DNA from: Roseateles aquatilis
GTDB lineage: Bacteria > Pseudomonadota > Gammaproteobacteria > Burkholderiales > Burkholderiaceae_C
Length of the DNA stretch: 64,000 nucleotides
Assembly: GCF_002205645.1 (NCBI RefSeq)
Contig: NZ_NIOF01000010.1
Location: forward strand, 186,001 to 250,000
Direction of reading: 5' to 3'
Shown here in pieces: positions 43,460 to 54,796 of the stretch. Under the pieces are notes generated by a model. It saw only the letters and a list, made by a program, of their open reading frames with translations, did no database searches and was not told the DNA's origin. The position numbers and the translations under genes are program-made. Within the stretch, counting starts at the first letter, position 1, and each line of letters begins with the position of its first letter.

Positions 43460-45583
43460 TCAGGCCTCCTCATGCAGCAGCCGCTGCTTGAGCGCATCGA
43501 ATTCGACCGGCAGGTCGGGGGTCTCGCGGTTGCTGGACAGCGCCATGCGCACCCGGGTCTGCTCGGGCCGCCCCGGAGCGGCCTCGAGCCACAGCCAGAG
43601 CCGGCGGTCCCGGATGTAGAGCATCGCAAACACGCCGACGATCAGCAAGACGGCGCCAATGTAGACCAACGTCTGGCCGGGCGCGCGGGTGACCTGGAAG
43701 ACGCTGGCCTGCACCTGCTGGAAGTCTTCCAGCTGGAGCACCACCGGCGCGGGATAGAACATCGCGTCCGACAGCGACAGCACCGCCTGCGTCATGAAGG
43801 CTTGCGTCTTCTCGCCGGGCTCCGGCTGCGGGCGGCCGAGTTGCGCCTCGGCCTGCTTGTGGAGCTCGAACAGGCTGCCGTTGAGGATGCGCAGCAGCAC
43901 CTCGGAGACCCGCGCGCGTTCCGGTTCCGGCACTTCGCGCTCGATGAACTGGGACAGCGCGGGCAGGCCGCCGATCGCGGCATCCTTGGCCGGCGCGTCG
44001 GCCTTCAGGCCCTCGGCACCGGCGAACAGCGTCAGCGTCCGCAGCGCGGTGGCCTCCAGCTGCGCCTGCATCTGGGGCTTGTCCACCGGCGTCGCGCCCA
44101 GCGCGTAATGCTTGGCGGCGAGCAGCCGTTGCGCCGGGTCGGCCAGCACGCGGCGCAGCGTCAGCCAGCCCTCCAGGCTGTCGGCGCGGTCGACCGGCAC
44201 GCGCAGGTAGCGGAAGTTGTCCGCGGGCGTGTCCCGGACGCCGAGCAGGAAGACGCGGTGGCCGTCCAGCTCCAGCGGCAGCATGTAGTTGTTGTACTCG
44301 CGCGCCTGGCCGCTGGCATCGCGCAGCTTGTAGCTGAACGAGGGGCCGACGTTGCGCAGCGTCTTCTTGTCGCTGACGTTGGCGCCGGAGCCCAGGTGCT
44401 GTTCCAGCCGGCCGACCAGGTCGACCTTGCGCACGTCGGTCGCGCCGTCGGCGCCGGTGTTGGCGAAGTTCTCGACGTTGATGACGCGCAGGCCGCTGAA
44501 CTCCAGGCCCAGCGTCTCGCCGTCGCTGGTCAGCGTGGTGGTGGAGCCGACGCGCCCGGTGATGGCGCCGTCATGCGGCGATTGCAGCGAGCGCAGCTTC
44601 ATCTTGAGCGCCGAGCCGCCGTCCTCGAAACTGCTCTGGTACAGCGTCAGGCCGCGGTAGGTCACCGGCTCGTTGACCTTGACGGTGGCCGCGGTGGCCG
44701 CGCCGGTCTGGCGGTCGTGGATGACGATCTCGCTCGCGAACAGCTTGGGCATGCCGGTCGCGTAGTACTCGACGATGAACTTCTTCAGCTCGACGTCGAA
44801 GGGCAGTTCCTGCAGCACCACGCCCGTGGGCATGGACAGCAGCGCCGACGCGGAGCGGCTGCCCTCGGGCACGTACAAGTTGCCGCGGAAGCTCGGGTTG
44901 GACGGGCTCAGGCGGTTGACCGCTGTCATCTGGTTGAGGTCGGCGCCCTGGTAGATGCTCTTGCCCTGCGCCCACATGATGGCGCGCACGACGAGGTCGC
45001 CGTCGAACAGCCCGCCCAGGCAGATCAGCACGATCGCCGAGTGCGCCGCCAGATAACCGATCTTGTGCCCCGAGCCCTTGCGCGCGCCGATCATGACGCC
45101 GCCGTTGCGCACCTGCGCGCGGGCCTTCCAGCCTTCGGCGGTCAGCCAGCCATTGACCTGCGCGAGCGCCGCCTCGGGGTTCATGTGCAGGTAGCCGAGC
45201 GCCCTGTGCTTGAAGGCCTGGATCGACTGCTCGCGCATCGTCTCCTTGTAGGTCTTCAGGTCGCGCAGGATCTTGGGCGTGTGGCGCGCGATGCACAGGC
45301 TGGTCGAGACGACCAGGAAGGCCAGCATCAGCAGGAACCACCAGGCGCTGTAGACGGTGTAGAGGTCCAGCTTGCCGAACAGCTCCGACCAGAACGGCCC
45401 GAACTGGTTGACGTAGTTGGTCATCGGCTCGCGCTGGCGCACGACGGTGCCGATGACGGAGGCGATGCAGATGACGGTCAGCAGCGCGATCGCGAAACGC
45501 ATGGACGCCACCAGCTCCATCGCGTCGTCGAGCACGGCGCGGGCGGAGGGGCGGGCAAGGGACTTCTCGGTCATGGACGGCAT
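43460..45583 (-). CDS. resB: Cytochrome c maturation protein ResB
   Basis: A 707-residue membrane protein of the ResB/Ccs1 family, partner of CcsA. It starts with transmembrane segments around MRFAIALLTVICIASVIGTV and WWFLLMLAFLVVSTSLCIARH (quoted in shorter parts: IALLTVICIASVIG and LMLAFLVVSTSLC), and has a large periplasmic domain (about residues 210-620) and a last helix (TLVYIGAVLLIVGVFAMLYI). The tail ends with the cytoplasmic RPEQTRVRMALSSNRET. It precedes ccsA; the system II apparatus replaces CcmA-H in betaproteobacteria. Confidence 0.93.
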   Translation of the reverse strand: MPSMTEKSLARPSARAVLDDAMELVASMRFAIALLTVICIASVIGTVVRQREPMTNYVNQFGPFWSELFGKLDLYTVYSAWWFLLMLAFLVVSTSLCIARHTPKILRDLKTYKETMREQSIQAFKHRALGYLHMNPEAALAQVNGWLTAEGWKARAQVRNGGVMIGARKGSGHKIGYLAAHSAIVLICLGGLFDGDLVVRAIMWAQGKSIYQGADLNQMTAVNRLSPSNPSFRGNLYVPEGSRSASALLSMPTGVVLQELPFDVELKKFIVEYYATGMPKLFASEIVIHDRQTGAATAATVKVNEPVTYRGLTLYQSSFEDGGSALKMKLRSLQSPHDGAITGRVGSTTTLTSDGETLGLEFSGLRVINVENFANTGADGATDVRKVDLVGRLEQHLGSGANVSDKKTLRNVGPSFSYKLRDASGQAREYNNYMLPLELDGHRVFLLGVRDTPADNFRYLRVPVDRADSLEGWLTLRRVLADPAQRLLAAKHYALGATPVDKPQMQAQLEATALRTLTLFAGAEGLKADAPAKDAAIGGLPALSQFIEREVPEPERARVSEVLLRILNGSLFELHKQAEAQLGRPQPEPGEKTQAFMTQAVLSLSDAMFYPAPVVLQLEDFQQVQASVFQVTRAPGQTLVYIGAVLLIVGVFAMLYIRDRRLWLWLEAAPGRPEQTRVRMALSSNRETPDLPVEFDALKQRLLHEEA

Positions 45584-45636
45584 TCTGGGGCGCCCGGGTG
45601 TCGCGGCGGGCGAGGGGCGGCGTCACCGCCCATGAC

Positions 45637-45661
45637 AAAGGCCGGTGACGGATCACCGGCC
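45637..45661 (-). terminator. Terminator after the dihaem cytochrome gene
   Basis: On the minus strand GGCCGGTGA-TCCG-TCACCGGCC (45661-45640), nine perfect pairs, followed by TTTG. It lies 56 bases after the cytochrome stop and before resB; the short T-run suggests partial termination. Confidence 0.7.
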
Positions 45662-45716
45662 CGGGTCGTCATGCGGAAGGTCCGGCGCCGGCGGAGCAAA
45701 CGCGCGGCGCCGTGGC

Positions 45717-46337
45717 TCAGCGCAGGCCGGCGATGTAGTCCGAGACGGCCTTGATCTCGCGATCGCTCATCTTGGCGGCGATGGCCAGCATCTGCGGGCT
45801 GTTCGGGCGGGCGTTGGCGCGGAAGGCGTTCAACTGGGCCTCGGTGTAGTCGCTGTGCTGACCGCCCAGCCGCGGATACTGCGCCGGGATGCCGGCGCCG
45901 TTCGGGCTGTGACAGCCGGCGCAGGCGGGGACCTGCTTGTCGGCGATGCCGCCGCGGTAGATCTTCTCGCCCAGCTTGATCAGCTCCTTGTCCTTGGCGA
46001 AGCCGGGCTTGGCCTGCTTGCTGGCGTAGAACGCGGAGACGTTGCGGATGTCGGCGTCGGACAGCGGGGCGGCCATGCCGGCCATGACCGCGTTCTTGCG
46101 CTTACCCGACTTGAACTCCTGCAATTGCTTGACCAGGTAGTCGGCGTGCTGACCCTGCAGGATGGGATTGGCGGGGCTGCCGCGCGAGCCATCGGCGGCG
46201 TGGCAGGCGGCGCAGACCTGGGAGGAAATCGCTTGCCCCTTGGCGAGATCGGGCTTGGCGGCGGCTGGCGATTCGGAAGCCAGCGCAGCGCCGGACATCA
46301 GAACCATACTCGACAACAAGAAAGCGGCAGTCTTCAT
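45717..46337 (-). CDS. Dihaem cytochrome c (cytochrome c4-like)
   Basis: A 206-residue periplasmic cytochrome with signal peptide (FLLSSMVLMSGAALA) and two class I haem domains. The haem sites are CAACH in the first half and CAGCH in the second; methionine ligands are in MAGMAAPLSD and PQMLAIAAKMSD. Cytochrome c4 carries electrons from the bc1 complex to terminal oxidases. It is the gene upstream of resB and ccsA, which would mature it, on the same strand. Confidence 0.92.
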   Translation of the reverse strand: MKTAAFLLSSMVLMSGAALASESPAAAKPDLAKGQAISSQVCAACHAADGSRGSPANPILQGQHADYLVKQLQEFKSGKRKNAVMAGMAAPLSDADIRNVSAFYASKQAKPGFAKDKELIKLGEKIYRGGIADKQVPACAGCHSPNGAGIPAQYPRLGGQHSDYTEAQLNAFRANARPNSPQMLAIAAKMSDREIKAVSDYIAGLR

Positions 46338-46410
46338 GAATGTTGAGGGGGGTTGGGTGAGCGCAACCGAGGGATCTTACAATGGCGCCCCTTATGAGCC
46401 CCGCAGCGCG

Positions 46411-47544
46411 ATGACCGATTCCAACAAGAAACCCGCTCCGGCGGCCCCAGGGAAACCCGCAGGCCGCTCCACGGGCAACGCGGGTCGCCCGGGAGCGACG
46501 GCCAGGAAGCAGGGCCCCGGCAAGACCGGTCTGCGCGCGGCCGCCAAGGCAAAAGCCAAGGCGAAGGCCAAGGGGCAAGTCGTGACCCCGGCGCAGAAGC
46601 CCGCCGCGCCGATGACACCGGGCAAACGAGCGTTGGCCTGGACCCACACCGCGCGGTTCCTCACCACCGCGAGCCAGTTGAAGCACCTGCCGGTGAACGG
46701 CGTGCTGCCCGCCGACGCGCTGGCGGCCGAGGAGGCCGCGGCGCTGGCGCATGACTTCGACGACGAGCTGGAGACGAGCGTCGCCGATGTCGACGCCGCC
46801 GCGGGCCAGGTCGAGGACGGCGAGGTCGAGGGCGATGGCGATGGATTGACCGACGGCGCAACGGCCGGCGACCCGGGGGTCACCACGCAAGACCTGCCCC
46901 CGCGCCAGCTCCCGGAGATCGCCTTCGTCGGCCGCTCCAACGCCGGCAAGTCCACCGCGATCAACATGCTGGCGCAGCAGAAGCGCCTGGCCTTCGCGTC
47001 CAAGACGCCGGGCCGCACGCAACACATCAACCTGTTCTCGCTCGGTCCGCGCGACGCGCCCGACGCGCTGTTCGCCGACCTGCCCGGCTACGGCTACGCC
47101 GCCGTCGCGCGCGACGCCAAGCTGCGCTGGCAGCGCGTCATGGCCGACTACCTGGGCAAGCGCGACAGCCTGTCCGGCGTCGTGCTGATGGTCGACTCCC
47201 GCCTCGGCCTGACCGAGCTGGACAAACAACTGCTGGAGTTCGTCTCCGACCGCGTCACCGCGGGCGAGATCAGCCTCCTGGTGCTGTTGACCAAGGCCGA
47301 CAAGCTCAACCGCAAGGAAGGCACCGCAATACTGGCCCAGGTCCAGAAGGACCTGGCGGTGCTGGCGACCGAGGACTCCAACATCGCGGTGACCTTGTTC
47401 TCCGCGCTGAGCAAGCAGGGCCTGGAAGACGTGGCCGAAGTGCTCTACGACTGGGCGCATCCGGTGGCGGAAGAGGCCGGCGAGGATGCTGGCGACGCGG
47501 CGGGCGATGACGCCGCCGATCTTGAGGACGAGCACACGTCCTGA
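46411..47544 (+). CDS. engB: Ribosome-biogenesis GTPase EngB/YihA with long N-terminal extension
   Basis: A 377-residue GTPase, about 170 residues longer than usual; EngB assists large-subunit assembly. G1 motif GRSNAGKS is at 174-181, with TPGRT, DLPGYGYA and TKAD for G2-G4. The first 60 residues are basic and Lys/Ala/Pro-rich (RAAAKAKAKAKAKG), then comes the family segment AWTHTARFLTTASQLKHLP, then an acidic insert of about 50 residues before PEIAFVGRSN. The C-terminal tail is also acidic. Start ATG at 46411 (MTDSNKKPAP). It is divergent from the cytochrome gene, 73 bases apart, with a weak TACAAT at 46378-46383. Confidence 0.9.
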   Translation: MTDSNKKPAPAAPGKPAGRSTGNAGRPGATARKQGPGKTGLRAAAKAKAKAKAKGQVVTPAQKPAAPMTPGKRALAWTHTARFLTTASQLKHLPVNGVLPADALAAEEAAALAHDFDDELETSVADVDAAAGQVEDGEVEGDGDGLTDGATAGDPGVTTQDLPPRQLPEIAFVGRSNAGKSTAINMLAQQKRLAFASKTPGRTQHINLFSLGPRDAPDALFADLPGYGYAAVARDAKLRWQRVMADYLGKRDSLSGVVLMVDSRLGLTELDKQLLEFVSDRVTAGEISLLVLLTKADKLNRKEGTAILAQVQKDLAVLATEDSNIAVTLFSALSKQGLEDVAEVLYDWAHPVAEEAGEDAGDAAGDDAADLEDEHTS

Positions 47545-47690
47545 CCCGGGCCGGTCGTCAGGGCGCTGCATCGAGCGCCGGACGGGTACCGAGCGCCGGC
47601 CTGCGGGAGCCGGGGGGCCGGGCCTCATACGGTTCCCAAATCGGCCCAACCCCCCGGCTCCCTCCGGCCTCCTTCACCGCCCGCTGACGT

Positions 47691-47740
47691 TCATCGGCCT
47701 TCGTCGACCTTCGTCGACCTTCGTCTACCTTTGTCGACGT
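47691..47740. repeat. Tandem 10-base repeat TCGTCGACCT
   Basis: Five head-to-tail 10-base units: two exact copies (47701-47720) flanked by degenerate ones (47691-47700, 47721-47740). They lie between engB and the convergent patatin gene. The unit contains the palindrome GTCGAC. No coding sense is apparent. Confidence 0.7.
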
Positions 47741-47800
47741 GCGTTTGGGGCTGTCGATGCCAGTTGACGTTCGGCGTTGAGGTCCGGGTGGGGCGTCGGG

Positions 47801-50119
47801 TCATGGACGTCCGATGAACACGTACAGCGCGGTGCCGCCCTTGGGCGCGTAGCCGATGCCGACATACAACGGACCGAGGCCGGTGTCCGAGCCCAGGAAG
47901 ATGCTGCTGCCATAGCGCAGGTCCTTGAGATTGATGTCGCGCCGCGAGGCCCAGGCGTTGCCCGCCTCCAGCGTGCCGCCGACGAAGAAGCCGCGGGACA
48001 GGAAGGGCGTGTCGTTGAGTCGGCGGTAGTAGGTGGCCCGCGTGAACAGCAGCGCATTGCCGCTGAGCTGGTTGGGCTGGTAGCCCGACAACTGCTGGAA
48101 GCCGCCCAGCGTGTCGCCGCCCAGGCCCGTGTCGTCGGGCTGCTGCGCCGCGACACCGCGTGCGTAGAAGCTCAGCGTGTGGCCGCCGAAGCTGCGAACC
48201 ATCGTGCCGTCGAGGTTCAGCCGCAGGAAGCGCCCGCTGTTGAGGTTGCGGTTTTCCTGGCGCCCGCCGGAGGCGTCGACGGTGAAGCGGTAGCCATGCT
48301 GCGGGAAGTTGGCGTAGTCCAGTTGGTCGACGACGGTGCGCAGCCGTAGCCCGCGCTCGTAGCTGGTCCAGCGCAGCGTGCCGAGGTCGGCGCTCGATCC
48401 CACGGTCGTGATCAGGTCGGGCCTGGCGTAGCGGATCCGCGTGATCGCGCCCAGCCGTACCTCACCCCAGCGGCCCCAGGGCTGGCCCAGGTCCAGGCCG
48501 ATCGAGGCGTCGCGCCGCACCAGCCGCGCCTGGCCGAGTCCGGCATTGGCGGGGTTGTTGTCGCTGTAGACGATCTGCTTGCGCTGGTTGGCCTCGGCCC
48601 AGGCGCTGGCGAACCAGTCGTCCGCCACGCCCAGTTTCAGCCCGAGCGGGTGATAGAGCTCGGTGTAGAGCCGCGGTGTCTCGCCGATCGTGATCTGGTT
48701 GCGCCACTCGGTGCCCTTGTCGGTCAGCCAGTGGCGGTTGTGGCTCAGGCGCAGGTTGAAGAAGCTGTCGCCGTTGGAGTCGGTCGACAAGTCCATGCCG
48801 ACACGGAAGTAATTCGGCCCCCACGGCTTGTCTTCCATGTTGAAGACCAGCGTCTCGCCCTCGGCGCGCTGCTCGACGTGATAGTCGACGCGGTTGTAGT
48901 CGCCGCTGGAGGACAGGAAGCGCATGTCGCGCTCCGCCACGGTGTTGTCGAAGACCTGGCCGGGCTTGGATTCGAGCTGGCTGCGGAAGCGCTCCGGATT
49001 GGTCAGGTCGCTGCCCTCCATCCGGACCGCCGCGATCACCACCGCCGGCGGCTTGAGTCCGCCACGCGCCAGTTGCCAGTCGGCATAGGTCTGGTTGTCC
49101 ACGGCATAGGCGCGCAGTTGCGGCAGCAGTGCCTCGGCGGCTTCCTCGCCGAGGCGGATGAAGTCGCGCACCTGGGCGAAGTCGCCGGAGGTCAGCTTGC
49201 CGAGCTTGGGGGTGATGAGCAGGTCCTCGCCGGCGGTCATGCTGGCGATCGAGCGCTGCACGTTCTGCTCGGTCAGGATGTTGATCATCTGCGCGGTCAG
49301 GCCGATCAGCGAGTTCAGCGAGTCACGTCCCCCCACCGGCGTGCCGACGTTGATCGCGATCAGCCGCTGGGCGCCCATCTCGCGGGCCACGTCGATCGGC
49401 AGGTTGTTGACCAGGCCGCCGTCGCCCAGGATGCGGTCCTCCCACTCGACCGGCGCGAACACGCCGGGCACGCTCATGCTGGAACGCAGCGCCAGCGCCA
49501 GGTCGCCTTCGGCGAGCACGCGCTCGTTGCCGTTCTCCATGTCGGTGGCGACGGCGCGGAACGGCGTGGGCAGGCGGTCGAACTGGCGCACGTTCCGCAC
49601 CGGCAGGGTCAGGCGACGCAGCAGCGCTTCCAGGCCGCGGCTGGAGAGCGTGCCGGTGGGCACGCGCACCTCGCCGTCGCGCAGGCCGAACTCGATGGTC
49701 GCGGAGAATTCGAAGTCCTCCTCCTTGCGGCGCTGCGACAGATCCTGGCGGTCGATGCGGCTGGCGAAGAGCCGGTCCCAGGCGATCTTCGAGAGCTCCC
49801 GGTCCAGGTCCTCGGCCGACATGCCGCTGGCGTAGAGGCCGCCGATGATGGCCCCCATCGAAGTGCCGGTGATGATGTCGACGGGGATGTGCTCGCGCTC
49901 CAGCACCTTCAGCACGCCGACGTGCGCCAGCCCGCGCGCGCCGCCGCCGGACAGCACGAGACCCAGCCGCGGCCGTCGCGCCTGGTCGGCGGCCGGTGCC
50001 GGCACCGCGCCGGGCGATGGATTGGGCGGCACGGTCTGCGCGAAGGCGGCGGAGGCGGTCAGCACCGCGGCCAGCAGCAGGACGGGCAGGCGGAAGTCGA
50101 CGCGAAAGGCAGCGGACAT
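47801..50119 (-). CDS. Patatin-like phospholipase with POTRA and outer-membrane barrel (PlpD-like)
   Basis: A 772-residue secreted enzyme of the type Vd autotransporter class. After a signal peptide (LPVLLLAAVLTASAAFAQ) the patatin domain has the glycine loop SGGGARGLAHVG, nucleophile elbow GTSMG and the acid in DGGLVNNLP. Next come a POTRA-like region (PAVVIAAVRMEGSDL; PGQVFDNTVAERDMRF) and a C-terminal 16-strand barrel of the BamA/TamA type ending with the aromatic-rich ALYVFIGRP. The start at 50119 is chosen since it opens directly into the signal peptide; the frame runs further upstream. It follows a DUF1631 gene on the same strand by 118 bases. Confidence 0.9.
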   Translation of the reverse strand: MSAAFRVDFRLPVLLLAAVLTASAAFAQTVPPNPSPGAVPAPAADQARRPRLGLVLSGGGARGLAHVGVLKVLEREHIPVDIITGTSMGAIIGGLYASGMSAEDLDRELSKIAWDRLFASRIDRQDLSQRRKEEDFEFSATIEFGLRDGEVRVPTGTLSSRGLEALLRRLTLPVRNVRQFDRLPTPFRAVATDMENGNERVLAEGDLALALRSSMSVPGVFAPVEWEDRILGDGGLVNNLPIDVAREMGAQRLIAINVGTPVGGRDSLNSLIGLTAQMINILTEQNVQRSIASMTAGEDLLITPKLGKLTSGDFAQVRDFIRLGEEAAEALLPQLRAYAVDNQTYADWQLARGGLKPPAVVIAAVRMEGSDLTNPERFRSQLESKPGQVFDNTVAERDMRFLSSSGDYNRVDYHVEQRAEGETLVFNMEDKPWGPNYFRVGMDLSTDSNGDSFFNLRLSHNRHWLTDKGTEWRNQITIGETPRLYTELYHPLGLKLGVADDWFASAWAEANQRKQIVYSDNNPANAGLGQARLVRRDASIGLDLGQPWGRWGEVRLGAITRIRYARPDLITTVGSSADLGTLRWTSYERGLRLRTVVDQLDYANFPQHGYRFTVDASGGRQENRNLNSGRFLRLNLDGTMVRSFGGHTLSFYARGVAAQQPDDTGLGGDTLGGFQQLSGYQPNQLSGNALLFTRATYYRRLNDTPFLSRGFFVGGTLEAGNAWASRRDINLKDLRYGSSIFLGSDTGLGPLYVGIGYAPKGGTALYVFIGRP

Positions 50120-50237
50120 GAGGCGCGGAACGTGAGACGCGCCCGAAGGCGCGGCGGAAAACACGAGGGGCCGGCGCCGCGGGGGACGCGAGGCTCGGGC
50201 GGCGGACATCGCCGCCACCCGGAGTGGAACAGAAACC

Positions 50238-52361
50238 TCAGGACCGCCGGTCCAGATCCAGCCGCGGCAGTTGTTCCTGATCGTGACCGTGGTCCATGGG
50301 GGTCTGCTCCAGATCCTGCATCAGCGTGCCGATCGCGCGCTGCAGCAGCGGCTCTTCTTCCAGCTGGGTGATCAGGCCGTTGGCCACCAGCTGTTCCAGC
50401 GCGCCGCGCGTCATCGAGTGGCGCTCGTCGCTCACCTGGCCGATGAACAGGAACAGCTGACGGCTGTCGCTGATCCAGGCGATCTGCGCGGTGATCCATT
50501 CGCTTTGCAGGAACAGGTGGTACCAGGCGCCGATCTGCACGCCCGCGATCCAGTCCTGCAGCGCGGCGCGCGCATGCGGCGAGCGCTCCTCGCTGTAGAG
50601 CGCCACCGGCACCGTCGGCAGTTGGCCGCGGTCGACCTGCTCATGGGCCCAGCGCGAGGGGAGTTGCGATTCGCGTTCGTTCAGCAGTTGCTGGAGGACT
50701 TCCTCCGGCGTTAGCGCCGGGCGTTTGGGTCCCGACGCGGCCGGTGGCTTTTCCTCGACGGCCGGCATGCCGCGCAGCACGCGGCCGTGCTGGCGCATCA
50801 GCTCGTCCATGAAAGCCTGGCGCTGCAGCGGCGGCAGGGCGATCGAGTTCATGCCCTGGTCCAGCGCGCGGACCAGATCCGGCAACTGCCCGCGCAGGCG
50901 CTGGCGTGCCGCGTCGTCGGGTTGCGGCTGGACGCTGTGCAGCAGGGCATCCACCAGCTCGACGAAGGTCTGCGCCTGCGGTGCGTCGCGGCCGTGCTGC
51001 ACCATCGCCTGCGCGATCACCTCGACCCAGGGGCCGAGCAGGAAACGCCGCATCAGCTTGCCGGCCTGGGCGTCGTCGAGCTGATGCTGGAGCTGGTCGC
51101 GCAGCATGCGCTGCCATTCCTGCCGCTGCTGCTCGCGGTCCAGGCGTTCGAGCGCCAGCGTGCTGCGCTGGCCGCGCGCCTCGACCTGCGAGCGGATGTG
51201 GTTGTCGACCTCGGTCAGCGCTTGCTGGAACTGCAGGGCGGACGGGTGCGCGCTGTCCAGCAGCGGCTGGATCACGCGCTCCAGGAACTGCAGGAAGTTG
51301 CGCAGTTCGGCGTCGTCGGGACGCGCGAAGCCGGCGCCGTGCGCGGCGATGCGATTCAGCAACTGCCAGGTCGGGTGATCCTGGCGGCGCAGCAGCGTGA
51401 CGTCCGCGCGGGACAGCCGCACAATGGCGACCTGCAGCCGGCCCATCAACACCTTCAGCGGCGGTTGCAGGCTGTCGTCGGCCAGGATCTGGTCATACAG
51501 GCGGGAGAGCAGGTCGGTGCCCGGCGCCGCCATGCCGGGGCCCAGGCGCGGCGGCGCTCCGGGCGCGGGCGGCGTGGCGGGCGTTCCGCTCTTTGCCGCC
51601 GTGAGGCCGGCGGCACGCGAGTTCATCGCGTCCAGCTTCAGGGCGACCTGATCCAGCGTCGCGTTCTGCGTCGGGGTGTCGGTGAGGGTCTTGAACTGGC
51701 GGAAGCGCAGTTCTGATTCCTTCAATGCGGCGCCGTGGCTGGTCAGCATGCCGCTGAGCTGTGCCTGGCGCAGTTGCTGGCACAACTGGGCGTAGATGGG
51801 CTGCAGCTTGCGCGCCAGCGGCATCGCGGCCATGCGCATCAACGCGGAGCGACCGTCCGCGTCCAGGTCCACGCCCTCGATCGCGCGCGACAGCCCATGC
51901 GCGAACAGCGCGGCACGCAGCGGGTTGTCGTTCTTGAGCGGGCGGGCGATGCCGCGCAGCGCGGCGAAGAAGTTGCTGAGCTGGTGCAGCTCCGCCTTCG
52001 TCTGGTCCTCGATCGCGGTGATGACGTGGGCGATGGCCACGTCCTTCAGCGCCTGGCTTTCGTCGACGAGGCTCAGGGAGAAGTCGCCCGACGCGAGCGG
52101 CGCGGGCCGTTCGCGTTGCAGCGGATCGCGGCCCTCGCGAGCGACGGTCAGCAGCCGGGTGAGGGAGTCTTCCAGGTCAGACGCGAAATGAGCACGCCGC
52201 TTGGACCAGCCGGCCAGCAGCAGGTGGTGCTCGAGGCGACTCTTGAGCTCGTCCTGGAGACCGTTGAACACCGCATGCGCCAACGAGGGGACATGGGCCA
52301 GGGTCTCATCGACCAGCGATTGCAGCGAAGGCGGGGGATTGGGCGAATGCGCTTGAACCAT
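50238..52361 (-). CDS. DUF1631 family protein
   Basis: A 707-residue cytoplasmic protein, almost all helical, of the DUF1631 family common in beta- and gammaproteobacteria. Landmarks are RRAHFASDLEDSLTRLL, the LHQLSNFFAALRG region, WHTW-like NPLRAALFAHGLSRAIEG, and the end QAMVQH-KLMRRFLLGPWVEVIAQAMV in shorter parts (MRRFLLGPWVEV). The C-terminal 100 residues (LYSEERSPHARAALQDWI; QLFLFIGQVSDERHSM) resemble the PilZ-like domain seen at the end of these proteins, which would suggest second-messenger binding; this is uncertain. ATG at 52361 is preferred to an upstream TTG at 52373. Confidence 0.85.
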   Translation of the reverse strand: MVQAHSPNPPPSLQSLVDETLAHVPSLAHAVFNGLQDELKSRLEHHLLLAGWSKRRAHFASDLEDSLTRLLTVAREGRDPLQRERPAPLASGDFSLSLVDESQALKDVAIAHVITAIEDQTKAELHQLSNFFAALRGIARPLKNDNPLRAALFAHGLSRAIEGVDLDADGRSALMRMAAMPLARKLQPIYAQLCQQLRQAQLSGMLTSHGAALKESELRFRQFKTLTDTPTQNATLDQVALKLDAMNSRAAGLTAAKSGTPATPPAPGAPPRLGPGMAAPGTDLLSRLYDQILADDSLQPPLKVLMGRLQVAIVRLSRADVTLLRRQDHPTWQLLNRIAAHGAGFARPDDAELRNFLQFLERVIQPLLDSAHPSALQFQQALTEVDNHIRSQVEARGQRSTLALERLDREQQRQEWQRMLRDQLQHQLDDAQAGKLMRRFLLGPWVEVIAQAMVQHGRDAPQAQTFVELVDALLHSVQPQPDDAARQRLRGQLPDLVRALDQGMNSIALPPLQRQAFMDELMRQHGRVLRGMPAVEEKPPAASGPKRPALTPEEVLQQLLNERESQLPSRWAHEQVDRGQLPTVPVALYSEERSPHARAALQDWIAGVQIGAWYHLFLQSEWITAQIAWISDSRQLFLFIGQVSDERHSMTRGALEQLVANGLITQLEEEPLLQRAIGTLMQDLEQTPMDHGHDQEQLPRLDLDRRS

Positions 52362-52495
52362 CTTGGATTTCAATGTGCGTCCGCATTATGAGCGCCCCTT
52401 ATTCAGGTGACATCCCCTGGGGCGGAGGGGCGTGCGAGGCGGGTGGAGGTCGGGTGTGCATTTTTCACGGCGGCAAGGCGCTCGCCCGGCGCAAT

Positions 52496-52523
52496 GAAAA
52501 AGGGGTCGCCGTGGCGACCCCTT
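52496..52523 (-). terminator. Intrinsic terminator of groESL
   Basis: On the minus strand AAGGGGTCGCC-AC-GGCGACCCCTT (52523-52500) is an 11-base-pair perfect stem followed by TTT, 53 bases after the groEL stop. This ends the chaperonin transcript. Confidence 0.9.
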
Positions 52524-52576
52524 CGAGCGAGGGACGAACCGGGGCGCGGACGCCCCGGCGTCGACCCGGGAGGACC

Positions 52577-54262
<1,686 letters not shown>

Positions 54263-54319
54263 TCACCGCTCGGTGATCGCCGAGTAAAGCGTAGCGAGCG
54301 GTGTGCTGGCTAGGCGGAA

Positions 54320-54368
54320 GGAGCGCAGGGACCGGAACGTACTTGGGTACGTGAGGATCCCGAGCACC
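54320..54368. repeat. Large imperfect palindrome between groES and groEL
   Basis: A 49-base imperfect palindrome with core ACGTAC-TTGG-GTACGT (54337-54352); the arms GGAGCGCAGGGACC and GGATCCCGAGCACC continue the mirror with some mismatches. On the groEL transcript it would fold into a long hairpin between the two genes. It resembles a dispersed intergenic element, but only a genome search could show that. Confidence 0.6.
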
Positions 54369-54400
54369 GCCCAACGACGCCAGCGCGCCGCGAAGTAGCT

Positions 54401-54691
54401 TTACTTGGCGATCACGGCGAAGAGGTCTTCTTCGCGCATGACAAGCAGCTCATCGCCGTCGACCTTGACGGTCTGGCCGCTGTACTTGCCGAACAGGACG
54501 CGGTCGCCGACGGCGACGTTCAGGGCGACGAACTCGCCCTTGTCGTTGCGCTTGCCCGGGCCGACGGCCAGCACTTCGCCCTGGTCAGGCTTCTCGGCGG
54601 CGTTGTCGGGGATGACGATGCCGGAGGCCGTCTTGGTTTCGTTTTCCAGACGCTTAACGATCACGCGATCGTGCAGAGGACGCAGTTTCAT
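54401..54691 (-). CDS. groES: Co-chaperonin GroES
   Basis: A 96-residue lid subunit. [16 protein letters not shown], the mobile loop region [16 protein letters not shown], and [17 protein letters not shown] at the end are standard. It is the first gene of the groESL operon, 105 bases after the CIRCE operator. Ribosome site GGAGAT precedes the ATG. Confidence 0.98.
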   Translation of the reverse strand: MKLRPLHDRVIVKRLENETKTASGIVIPDNAAEKPDQGEVLAVGPGKRNDKGEFVALNVAVGDRVLFGKYSGQTVKVDGDELLVMREEDLFAVIAK

Positions 54692-54796
54692 CAGATCTCC
54701 TTGACTGTGCTGACTTGATTCCTGGGCCCGCCGGGCGCCAATCGCACCGGCCGGTCCATCACAAGAAGTAAGCCCCGCGACCAGGTCCGGGGCTTG

